Source of the DNA: Diaporthe sp. PMI_573
Taxonomy: Eukaryota; Ascomycota; Sordariomycetes; Diaporthales; Diaporthaceae
Assembly: GCA_021399435.1 (NCBI GenBank)
Contig: JAJTUP010000033.1
Span: forward strand, 248,001-312,000
Length of the DNA: 64,000 nucleotides
Reading direction: 5' to 3'
The position numbers and the translations under genes are program-made. The notes under the pieces were generated by a model, which made no database searches, was not told the DNA's origin, and saw only the letters and a program-made list of their open reading frames with translations. Below are positions 12,088 through 21,234 of this stretch, piece after piece. Numbering within the stretch: the first letter of the stretch is position 1; each line of letters starts with the position of its first letter.

Positions 12088-13252
12088 TGTGAAACACCGG
12101 GTAGTATGGCTCCGCGACAGGTGCAAGTGAGGACGCAGGTTGTGATATTCGCATTGAACTCTAGAGACAGACTAGTTAATCCACAGACATCATTCGAGGC
12201 TGACTCAGAGGAGTGGAATCAGACTGCTCGTCGGTTAAGTGGTCTACCGGCCCAGAATAGTCGTGCACGGGCCGCTAATACAGTCCCATCGCACCCATCG
12301 CCGGCGACGTCGGGGGTATGCCCAGCAATCGACAGCATCTGTACACCTTGAACGAACATGATATGCATGGTGAGATTATGCAATCTACGATTTCGCTGAC
12401 TGCAAGTGGCCAAGGCGGCTGGCCACGTGCAGCTCCCAACTTGAGGTCTGTAGGGCTGCGGTGACAAGAACGGAAACCCATGGACAATATCACACGATAA
12501 TTGCTGCACGGGTGCTCCGAGAAGTGGCCCACATTGTGGAGTCTCTTGGATTATCCTCGCTAGCACAGCCCTGATAAACCAGACAGCAAATAGACATCAG
12601 GGGGCGACTGCTGTGCTGCAGTTATCCTCCATTTTGTGTAAATGGCTGCTCTGTAGTTGTGTAATTAAGTTGAAGTCTGGTAAATACCCTCAAAGGGCCG
12701 TGGATCATGAGACCTAAATGCGATTTCAAACTTTCAATTTTGCAAGCAAGAACGAATTTGTATCATCGCAATCCGCCAGTCGATCCGCGGTGTCTAAGTA
12801 CTTAAATCTTTGTATGGGTAATCAGCAATGGCACCTTCCAAGCCTGTGAGGCTGCGCATTTTTACATCTTGGAAAACGATGAGACAGGAAACATTAGAGT
12901 CTTGGAAATATATCAAACCATTATCTCCATCTCTAAAATACAATCACTTCTTATGCGAAGCACTTGAGAGCCATTGCTTGTATTTCGCTGATGTTGCAGA
13001 GACTGGGGTCTTAAATTTGTCAATAAACAACCGGTTGGGTTCGGAAGGTTGCTCACCAGATTGACCATCTACGTATCATACTAATGTCGCACAAGTGGAT
13101 AAACAAATATGCTCTTGTGTGTACTACTCAGTATTCGATTCTTTCGCTGCTACGAATTAAAATACTCAACGAACCACTGGTGACTGCACCCCAGAGTACT
13201 CTTTCGGGCTCTGGTCCAAGCATGAGCCCGAGCACTCGCTAAGACGTCCAGA
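12088..13252. other. Intergenic, becoming AT-rich
   Basis: The first ~150 bp is the FSH1-like promoter. From about 12,550 the sequence is visibly richer in A/T than the flanks. Two overlapping frames near 12,830-13,060 (plus strand) look loosely protein-like but are short and shifted relative to each other. No gene is assigned. Confidence 0.4.
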
Positions 13253-13617
13253 CTAGTTAGGGGTGCCTGATAGCTTCTCGAGAATGTCAACAAACTCTAA
13301 TCGCAAGGTACGTCGGTGCTGTAGCAAACTGCGAGCAAAGACTCCGACTGCTGGGGATAGGCACCCTTTACCACCGGGCTGGACCATATTGAAGTTTTGT
13401 TTCCTGTGGTAATTTCGTCATCTAAGGTGTCCATGTACCGGATTATGTTGGGGTGATTGCCTACTCGCCTCAGAGTGTTGACTTCCTCAGCCGTTGTCCG
13501 CTTGATAACTACATGCTCTGCTTTATTGCGGTACTCATGAACTTGTGGGCTTGAGATTGTAGAAACGAAGAGGTACTTGCGACCATTGCTGTGCACTGTC
13601 TGCGGAGGTACCGGCAT
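13253..13617 (-). pseudogene. Truncated protein-kinase-like relic
   Basis: From ATG 13617 the frame encodes 106 aa. The middle looks like a kinase N-lobe: VVIK (beta-3 lysine), a Glu-containing helix (AEEVNTLRRVG) and HPNIIRYMDTL. The frame then degenerates (SIWSSPVVKGAYPQQSE) and stops at 13297. A second frame immediately downstream reads TLRLEFVDILEKLSGTPN and stops at 13253; it resembles the last helix of a kinase domain. Only 365 bp separate the two ends, so there is no room for the HRD and DFG catalytic motifs, and neither is seen. The simplest reading is an internally deleted, frameshifted kinase gene. A short expressed fragment cannot be excluded. Confidence 0.45.
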
Positions 13618-14672
13618 CTTTGATTATCTTTTAGCTGCCGATCTATCACCTGAGTTTATGAAAGCGCAGAGTACGTAGTAATTTGACTTTGCTGGGAATT
13701 CCCGAGAGACAGGTACTGTAGGGCAAGACTGTAAAGATTGGAAAGGGAGTCATGGCGACGACTAGAACCACGCATTCGAGGGCTCATGCAGTATTTTAAC
13801 CAAGGATGACCAGAACAATGCTTTGTTTTACTGAATCAGCACCTGGCAGGACCACAATGGTTTTCTCTGTACCATTCTATGACTTATCAACACGGTCATC
13901 CTTCCAAGGCGATTAGGACAACACCCTGCTATTAGGCATCTATAGAACAATAAAGGCATTTGTTGGTTGAGCAGAGATGCCTGAGCCTTCAAGGCTAAGC
14001 ACTCGACAAGATTGCTTTGGGCTAGTTTCTACAGAGTGTTATTAAATGCTACCTAGGTGCTATTCATTAAATTGAATGTTTTGAAGGAGGAACCCTTGGT
14101 GGAGCCATGATGTACAGCCTTTCTTTTTGGACATAGTTGTCACCGCCTTTCGCTTAGTACGAATTAGTAAACTGATACCAATCCCAATTGAGGTAGAGCT
14201 GGCTGGCTGGCTCTGTAGCCTGATATTATGTCGCTGTGTAGCCTAGTGAAGCATGGGCTGAGCCCACATTACTCACAAGTTGATAGTGCAATCGAGCAAG
14301 ACGAGAGATGGAAGACAGCGGATATATATCAGCCAGCTCCCAGAGACAGAGATAAAATACCCCATGGTGGTGAAGTGTTCCACATTGCTCGCAGTGAGAA
14401 AGAGATCTATCTACCACTCACTGACGGTAGCCGGCAAGGCGTAGGTAAGGAAAGGAGAGCAAAGTGTTCTTAGTCCAGGGATTAATGCCTATAGAGGGTA
14501 TCGTTTTATTTATGTAGCAGTGTAGCTCGACCGAAGACGAGCAATGAATCAGGAGAACAAGGCGACAGCACGCATGACCCAGCAAAACATGTTTGAGCAC
14601 AAGCACGTTGCCAGCACAACCGGACCGCTTCAATACCAAAGCCATCCTTAATACGTTTTGAAACCTGTTGCC
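13618..14672. other. Intergenic, AT-richer, no recognisable gene
   Basis: It lies between the kinase relic and the 149-aa gene. The only short motif noted is a degenerate TACCTAGGTG at 14050-14059. Small open frames near 14,226-14,645 overlap on both strands and show no family features. Confidence 0.4.
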
Positions 14673-15122
14673 TTACACCGCACGAGTCCCACTCAACCCC
14701 AAAGGATTCTTAGGCGTGCTCATCTTCGTGCCCCTAGCACCGCTCTTGTCCTTGATCTGGTTGCCAAAGTCACCCATACGTCCCCCAACAGCCCTGCCAC
14801 TGCCGTCGACATATCTCCCCGTGGCCCCGACCTGCTTCCCCGCGTAGTTAGCGTAGCTCTCGATCTGCTGGCTGACGCTCCTGCCTACGCCCTGCATAAA
14901 TGTGCCCGCGGCCCTCGATCCGTCGTCTGCAGACTTGCCCGCGGCCTTGCCAGAGCTGCTTACGCTCCGGCTGACACCGTCAACCCGGCGGCCGGCCGTG
15001 TAAGCTGCGTCCTGGATGGCCTTCCCGTTGCTGTTGACGTAGTTGCCCACTGTGTCGCCTGCAGACCCGATCCCGTTGCGGATCTGGCGCTGGATAGACG
15101 GGATTAGGCCCTCGTTGGGCAT
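14673..15122 (-). CDS. Small amphipathic-repeat (LEA-like) protein
   Basis: An uninterrupted 149-aa frame starts at ATG 15122. It has no hydrophobic segment and is rich in Gly, Ser, Ala, Lys and Arg. Loose repeats of about 11-18 residues recur, such as VGNYVNSNGKAIQDAAY, VDGVSRSVSSSGKAAG, VGRSVSQQIESYANYAG and VGATGRYVDGSGRAVGG. This pattern resembles late-embryogenesis-abundant-type helices, which are disordered until they meet a membrane or dry down. The C-terminal ~25 residues are basic (KDKSGARGTKMSTPKN). The codon pattern stays open despite high GC on the opposite strand, where a shadow frame of equal length also exists, so coding on the minus strand rests on composition and repeat structure. 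Function is unknown. Confidence 0.65.
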   Translation of the reverse strand: MPNEGLIPSIQRQIRNGIGSAGDTVGNYVNSNGKAIQDAAYTAGRRVDGVSRSVSSSGKAAGKSADDGSRAAGTFMQGVGRSVSQQIESYANYAGKQVGATGRYVDGSGRAVGGRMGDFGNQIKDKSGARGTKMSTPKNPLGLSGTRAV

Positions 15123-16055
15123 TTTGGTGAGGATGAGAAGGGTGTATATTGAGACGAGTCTGACGTTAGAGTCTGATGTGTCCCGAATGCTGTAAATAGT
15201 ATAGTAGACTTGCCAAACAAGGTGGGTGAGATGAATTCAGTGTCTGGTATCAGATAACAGCGAATCTGGGAGATGTGCTGCCCTCTGGAGCGTCTAGGTG
15301 AGGGCGTGGCGAAAAACAGGGTCCTAGGCGTGCTAGGGAGATGACGTATCCTCCATACCAGAAGTTCCTTTCTGATTGGATACACCAACATATTAAACAT
15401 TGCTTTCAGCACAGCTGCAGTGATCAGTTCACTATTGAAGTTGATGTGAATACCGCACATCATTATTCCACATAAGCACCTGGCTGTGTATCAACATCAG
15501 CGTGTGCCCTGATTTTCTGTTGGTGAATGCGAAGGCATAGTGCTATTGATTGCTGGGGGATCTAACTAGCGCATCGCTCGCTCACCACGCAGTACATATA
15601 CTCCACGACTTGAGGGTAAACCCAGGTCAACCAAGACAAGATTTCTTCAAGTCCACCCTTTGCTGGTGTGTATGGATTCAGCGTGTGTTCGTACTTGTTG
15701 GACAGCAAGCACTGTGTCCGCGTGATGGCAGACATTGTTACGATGTCTTCACGACACGACCTTCTTTGGAGCGGTGACAGTAGCAGAGATCTCAGGGAGG
15801 GTGTACCTTTTCTCTGCGAATGGTCACTTCACAAACCCATGTCAACATCGTTCTGTTGATCCCAGTTTCGAGGGGTATTGGGCGGGGTCGACATCATGTT
15901 GGCACTGGCGGCCTCGTATACCAGTAGCCTCACAAGTCGGGGCCGCTGCGGGCATGACGCGAGTCTCCAAGCTCCTTGGATGAGGTAGAATGTTCTGCAG
16001 CCATATCATGCGACTGCCCGGCGCGTGATTCAGAGAGATACCCTGTGCTGCATGA
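15123..16055. other. Intergenic between 149-aa gene and PRP38
   Basis: About 930 bp contain the promoter of the 149-aa gene and the 3' flank of PRP38, both minus-strand. No domain-bearing frame is seen. Confidence 0.5.
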
Positions 16056-16829
16056 TCAAGGGAATCGATCTGGGCTCTGAGGCGTTTCTTCGCGATCGAT
16101 TTCCATCTGGTCTCTCGCTCGGTCCTCATCATCTCTATCATCTGCGCCCGACCTGCTCCTCCTATCGCCGTCTTCACGTCCGTTCGCCATCTCTTCATCA
16201 TCATCTTCCTCGAGCAGGTCCTCCATATCCCCCAAAGGACTGACCCTGGGCTCCAGCTCGTCCAGGTCTTCTAGAAGGTCTCGGCTGGGCATCTTCAGGA
16301 GACTGGTGCCGCACACACGTTCTTTGACCAACAGGTCGTCCACGAATTCGTCGATATACGTCAGGCTGGTGCCGGCCCTGCCCTTGCGCCTCAGCTTCCT
16401 CCTGTCTTCAAGATACGGCTCCAGCATTATGTGGACATCTTTCGCCCGCCTTGTCAGACGGATATAGAAAGCAGCCAGTGCCCTGAGGTACTTGAACTTC
16501 TCCCCGCCGTACTCCAGATACTCTTTCAGGATGTCGTCCCCTGGGGCCAGCTGCAGCAGCTTGAAGGCGAGGCAGAGGAACGGCGTCGGCTTTTGCGTGG
16601 AACCGTACGTTCCTCCAATGAAGTTGACGTGGTCCACCACCCGGTTGACAATGTCAGCCTCGTTGACACCGAAGCACTGCTCCTTGAAGAAGTAGCTGTC
16701 GACGATCCGTTCCCGCACTGCCTTCTCCATGACGTTGGCCGGGTTCAGCCCATTTGGGGTCAGGTGGATGTCGCCGCCGCGCTCATCGAGAAAGCGCCGC
16801 TCGTCGGCGCGGTGGGTTCGTTCAGCCAT
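16056..16829 (-). CDS. prp38: Pre-mRNA-splicing factor Prp38
   Basis: Prp38 is a U4/U6.U5 tri-snRNP protein needed for spliceosome activation in the nucleus. This intronless frame gives 257 aa from ATG 16829 (MAERTHRADERRFLDERGG). The open frame extends 53 codons upstream, but only from a GTG, and PRP38 proteins normally begin close to this ADERRFLD-type segment. The PRP38 domain spans about 25-185: NPANVMEKAVRERIVDSYFFKEQC, VDHVNFIGGTYG, PTPFLCLAFKLLQL, and KYLRALAAFYIRLT. The tail is acidic then Arg/Asp-rich (EEDDDEEMANGREDGDRR), typical of fungal orthologs. It is divergent from the membrane-protein gene starting at 17351, with 521 bp between starts. Confidence 0.93.
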   Translation of the reverse strand: MAERTHRADERRFLDERGGDIHLTPNGLNPANVMEKAVRERIVDSYFFKEQCFGVNEADIVNRVVDHVNFIGGTYGSTQKPTPFLCLAFKLLQLAPGDDILKEYLEYGGEKFKYLRALAAFYIRLTRRAKDVHIMLEPYLEDRRKLRRKGRAGTSLTYIDEFVDDLLVKERVCGTSLLKMPSRDLLEDLDELEPRVSPLGDMEDLLEEDDDEEMANGREDGDRRSRSGADDRDDEDRARDQMEIDREETPQSPDRFP

Positions 16830-17350
16830 TCTGCTCGAGGAGTAGGCGGGAGGTTGGGCGTTTCGGTGGAGTGCTTCGAGTATGGGCTCGTGTTCCAGTC
16901 TGCTGGAAGAGATCGATGTTGCTCTTGGAGACTTCCCAGGCAGGATTGTAGACAGGTCCAGTGGCAGAGTTTGTCGCGCGTCGATCACTCCCCCGGACTT
17001 TCAGATGCAAATCGTTGGAGCTGTTGACACATGCGAGAGCTCCACAGCGGGCGGTGCGGTGGGATGACGGCAAGGGTACGTGGGTTCGTAGTACAAGGAT
17101 GTCTTGCAGGATGAGGCTTATCGATAGCGTTGCCCCGCATGGTTTGTTTTCCAAGTGCCCGTTCGGGAAAGTGGAGCAACAAACCGGCTTCCACTCCAAC
17201 GCGGAGGCTGGAATGGATACAAAGTACATACTCCGTACAGCCTGTGCTCTCCCGTCTCGAGTCCGTTTCTGGATTGGGTTCTCTGTCTCTCCCCATTGCC
17301 AGAATCAACTCCTCCAATCCAAATTGTTTTTACTTTTCCCCGAAGCAAAT
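16830..17350. promoter_or_regulatory. Shared divergent promoter, PRP38 and membrane-protein gene
   Basis: 521 bp separate the two ATGs. A perfect TACTCCGTAC decamer is at 17229-17238, 113 bp before the plus-strand start. No clear TATA element was identified. Confidence 0.5.
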
Positions 17351-18070
17351 ATGGTGCTCCTGACATCGTCACAAGTGTCTATTGCACTCTCCTCAGCCAT
17401 CGGCACGTCCCCCCAGCCCCCCAATTTGCTGCTCGCGTCATGGTCAGTTGTTGGCGACTAACGAGCAATAGTGATCTCATGTACCACGGCTCTGTTCCTC
17501 AGCGGCTACGTGATCCAGCAACGCACAGTGGGACATCTTCGCGCCGCAATAAGGCCAAATCCCTCACCTCAGATCTTCATTCCCGACCGGTTTAGGCAGG
17601 ACACCACAGAGCTTGCAGACGGGACAATCGTCGTACTGGACGAGTATGACCGGCCCACCAGACAACCAATCTCTGTTCCCGGGGAACCAGAGGGCCAGAG
17701 CCACGCAGTGCATGCGAGCGACAAGGGTGGGGCGACAGTTGAAGTGAAGGAGACTCCGGAAGAGTCACTCGACGAGCAGCAGCAACAAAGAGTGCTGTCG
17801 ATTGAGAAGCTACGGCAGGAAACGGAAGATGCAGAGGGCAGGGAGCAGCATCAAGGAGCACCGCAGCCACTGGTGGAGACGAAACCACAGCCGGATCCAT
17901 GGGAGGTGAGGGCTGAGGGAGAGCAGACACCCGACGAGAGCACCGAGCACCCAGAGGACGACGCAAAAAGGCCTGTCAGCAGGGCGGAGAGGAGGCGACT
18001 GATCAAGGAGGAGATCATGAGGCTGGCACAGGGTGATGAGCCTGTGTATTATCAGCGCCGGCTGTGGTAA
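17351..18070 (+). CDS. Conserved fungal single-pass membrane protein, GC-AG intron
   Basis: Exon 1 (17351-17402) encodes MVLLTSSQVSIALSSAI plus one base; exon 2 (17472-18070) continues ISCTTALFLSGYVIQQRTV. Joining them needs a GC donor (GCACGT at 17403) and acceptor at 17471, with a perfect GACTAAC branch site 9 bp before the acceptor. The result is 216 aa. The joined segment (about residues 9-33) is one transmembrane helix, which the intron bisects. Downstream it reads PSPQIFIPDRF and ELADGTIVVLDEYDRP, followed by a charged disordered region (Gln/Glu-rich) and a basic end (RAERRRLIKEEIMRLAQ). Function is unknown; the N-terminal helix suggests membrane anchoring. No GT donor in this stretch restores this frame; the GT at 17442 with acceptor about 17508 gives a poorer helix. 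Confidence 0.75.
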
Positions 18071-18684
18071 CCTGCTCATGACCGCATTGGTATCCTGGAC
18101 ACGAGACCAACGACAAGAGCTTGGAGGTGGCCGAGCTACTGAATAATATAGCCTTGGGACTTATGGAGGTTGGGGGGGGGTTGCGGGAGTTGACCAGCAC
18201 CTGGGAGGCCTGTCAATTTGTACAGCGTTTTCATTTACCGAAGCCAAAACAAATCACTCGACGATGAACACGATCAAATTTTATCCGAGACCAACTTGAT
18301 TCAAATTCAGTCTGATCTATGCCCGCATTCGTTAGTTGGTCTTCTGGGCCGTCATCAATCCCCGTCCTGCTCAAATTGACAAATACGGACCACCGTACTG
18401 TCACTGAATGCACGCTCGGTCCCCTCCCCACAGCGCCACATAATATTACCATGCAATCCACAAACACCACCCCAGCCGCCGACCTTCATCACGGCTCCGA
18501 TTCATCATTGATTTGTAGGAGCCTCTGGGGTGCCGCCCTGCCCCGTTACTTTTCCCGAGCCCTTTGATCCCAAATGAGCTCCCGAACGCCGTTGGTTTCT
18601 ATGATTTTGGTTGTTGGCGACCAACTGCGTGTACTTAATGACGCCATGATTTTGTTCAACGTATAAAGGATTTGATGGCTCTCA
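18071..18684. other. Convergent intergenic region
   Basis: It lies between the 3' ends of the membrane-protein gene and the 80-aa cysteine-rich gene. No coding evidence was seen. Confidence 0.5.
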
Positions 18685-18992
18685 TTATCTGTGTCGTGAT
18701 GAGTCTACCCGGATGGACCTGGACGATCCATCGTGGCTTCGGTGATGATGTTTCCTCGGTGCCTCAACAGCTGAGCTGCTCTTTCGGTACTTGTCCTCGG
18801 GCAGGATGCCATCTGTGAGGGACGCACCGCTCTTCAGAGCCAGGCAGAGCTTGCATCGGTCGCCGAAGCGGTTGACAACGTTGTGGCAGTTGACGGAGCC
18901 CTGGACGGAAGATGTCAGTCTCGGTTCTCAGAAATTGGGAACCCTCGGACTTCCATGTAACTTACATAGTAGTTGGCACAGTATGAAGACAT
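18685..18992 (-). CDS. 80-aa cysteine-rich, zinc-ribbon-like protein
   Basis: Exon 1 (18992-18966) encodes MSSYCANYY and ends at a GTAAGT donor. The intron, 18965-18901 (65 bp), contains a CTGAC branch site and ends in CCAG. Exon 2 (18900-18685) continues GSVNCHNVVNRFGDRCKLCL and ends in TAA, giving 80 aa. Four cysteines sit in a C-x8-C-x11-C-x2-C arrangement, suggestive of a small metal-binding ribbon or knuckle. The tail is basic and His/Ser-rich (RKHHHRSHDGSSRSIR). There is no signal peptide or membrane segment. Canonical donor, branch and acceptor with phase 0 on both sides strongly support the model. Function is unknown; a nucleic-acid or protein-binding role is inference only. Confidence 0.78.
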
Positions 18993-21180
18993 TTTGAGTT
19001 GATTAGGTGGTACTAGAGACCTTGGGAGCGGATTCAGATCAACTGGACGCAAAGTGGGTTTGGCGGGTAGGTGGAACTAAGAGGACAAAGGCGAGACACA
19101 ATGCGAGGAGGACCACAGCCAAGGCTTGATGAGCTGGCAGGTGAAGGAGTCCGAGTCGACGAAAACGTTCCAAGATCGGGGGCTTGTGCTTGAGCAGCTG
19201 ATGTTATCTTGGGACAGAGACAAAGGCCGGAGGGGAAGTGGAAATGATCAACCAGCGAAGCTTTATATTTCCCTCGAGTCGAGCTATAGAGATGTGGTCG
19301 CAGCGGGCATGGCCACTCAGAGCTTAGTGACCGGGTAGTCCAAGACATCTCGACAAAGCAAACAACTCGCAAATCATGTTCGAAACCCCGAGCTTAAGCT
19401 TCGTCCCCTGCCGGCCCCCTGGCGAGCCTGGGGTAACCCGTCTTTGGCAAGACGCACGCAAGAGGTTTATCTTGACATTTGACTTTTCAGCAGCTTCGTA
19501 TCCTCCCCATAACATTTCCGCCGGACGGTGACAACGGTGGCGCGGCAGAGGGGTTCCCAGAGACACCCGCCCTCAGACCCTCATCTCGTGCATGCTGGTT
19601 GCATGCTGGTGCAGCTACGACGCCGGCTCGCGGCGGTTCAGCTTTGATGACCGTCTCCTCCCCTCCCCTCGGGCCCCTCGCCTCGAAGATCAAGGTGCCA
19701 ATGCCAGCGCCAACCCCAGTGCCAATTCTCGGATTGCATGAGAGTCGGGACGGGGGCCCTCCCGTGCGTTACCAGGCTTGTGTGGACCTCTCACGGACCG
19801 AGACTCGGCAGCACTGCGGAGTGCGCATCGAGATATTCTTGGAAATGACACAACACAGCACCTCTTGCCGCCTGTCGTGTGTGCCCAACCATCAATCAAA
19901 TCGTCGTATCGAGCCCTCATTCCAGGCCCGTCCACGGGCATGAAGTTGCCCGCCGGCCAGATTCCCTTTGGGACATGTTCTCCGACAAGAACCGGCATCC
20001 CGCCCCGCCCGTCTGAAGGTTTCCCACCAGCTATCAGCTCGGTTTCGCCTCGAGTTTCGTCGGCTAGCGAGCCGAGAAGATCAGGGCAGACATGAACCAG
20101 CTCTTTCAGCCCGCTGCGCTTGCGGGCGGTGCTGTGGCTTCACTCGAGGCACGCAACCGGGACTGGGTTCGTTGGAAAACTCGGGTTTCGAGAACGTCCC
20201 GCACAGGCTGGACAAGTTGGAACAACCAGAAGGCCAGACCTCTCCGCTACATGGGACGTCCTGGCAGGCCTGCATCACAGCCGGCGACTGGGCTGAACCC
20301 AGCAGGCCGGGATGAGGTTCCGAGCCAGTCAGACGCGCCGTGAGCTCCCTGGTACGACGTCAGGAATGGGCCACAGCTGGGCTGCAGCCCACTGCAACCT
20401 CGAAACTCCTGTCCCAGCCCGCAACGTCGAATTTGATACTACGCCCGCTCCGTCTGCCCGCAAGCACGAGCTAGCCATGCAGATAAGCCGCAGGTCGATG
20501 CTGGCACGAGTCGACATCCCTCGACTGCGCTGACCACAGCGGGTGGACAGGTATACGTTCGTCCTTATTATCCCATGGTGACATCTGGGACATTACCACG
20601 ACATATATTCCACTACATTAGCCTCAGTTGCAACGGGCTCGCGGCAGGCGAGATGCCTGAACACCAGTGACAGCTGTCGAGAGCGACGGGCTGCATGAAT
20701 GCGCAGCAGCCCGGTATCGCCTGGCGGCTTGTAAATCTCGGTGCTCTGTCACTGCCACTGTCCAACTCGCTGACACGTCTTGCTTTGGTGGGTTGATACT
20801 AAAGACGGCACACGCCGGTAGTTGCTGGCCGGCGAATGGGAGCCAAGGTGGGCAATAATAGTTTCTCATCGTCCCGATATCCGGGGAACTGGCAAGTCTA
20901 GACTTGCGTCTGTCTTGGATGGGACACCGCAACACCATGGTCGATCCCAAACCAGCGGCAAACAACAATATCATATCACCCATTCAGATATCGGGGACCA
21001 AGGATGCCGAGACGTCGGTCTACTCCTGCTCCGCCTGATTGCGTCTGGACCACGGCGGTTCAACCTGTGACAGTGACTGTCTGGCACTGCTAGGATCCGT
21101 CCCTGAAGCAAAAATACCCGTCCCGTTTCTTAACTGGGAGACTGGCTACCCCTAGCACAGAAGACTAGCTGGCAGTCTAG

Positions 21181-21234
21181 CATGTCTAGCATGTCTAGCA
21201 TGTCTGGCATGTCTGGCATGTCTGGCATGTCTAG
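21181..21234. repeat. 9-bp tandem repeat (six copies)
   Basis: Six copies of CATGTCTAG/CATGTCTGG. On the plus strand an ATG-initiated frame (21182-21364) reads the repeat as Met-Ser-Ser/Met-Ser-Gly units followed by a Ser tract, 60 aa in all. Whether it is translated is unknown. Confidence 0.9.

Noticed and set aside
16830..16988. N-terminal extension of PRP38
   Set aside because: It opens with GTG; the ATG at 16829 gives the normal PRP38 N-terminus.
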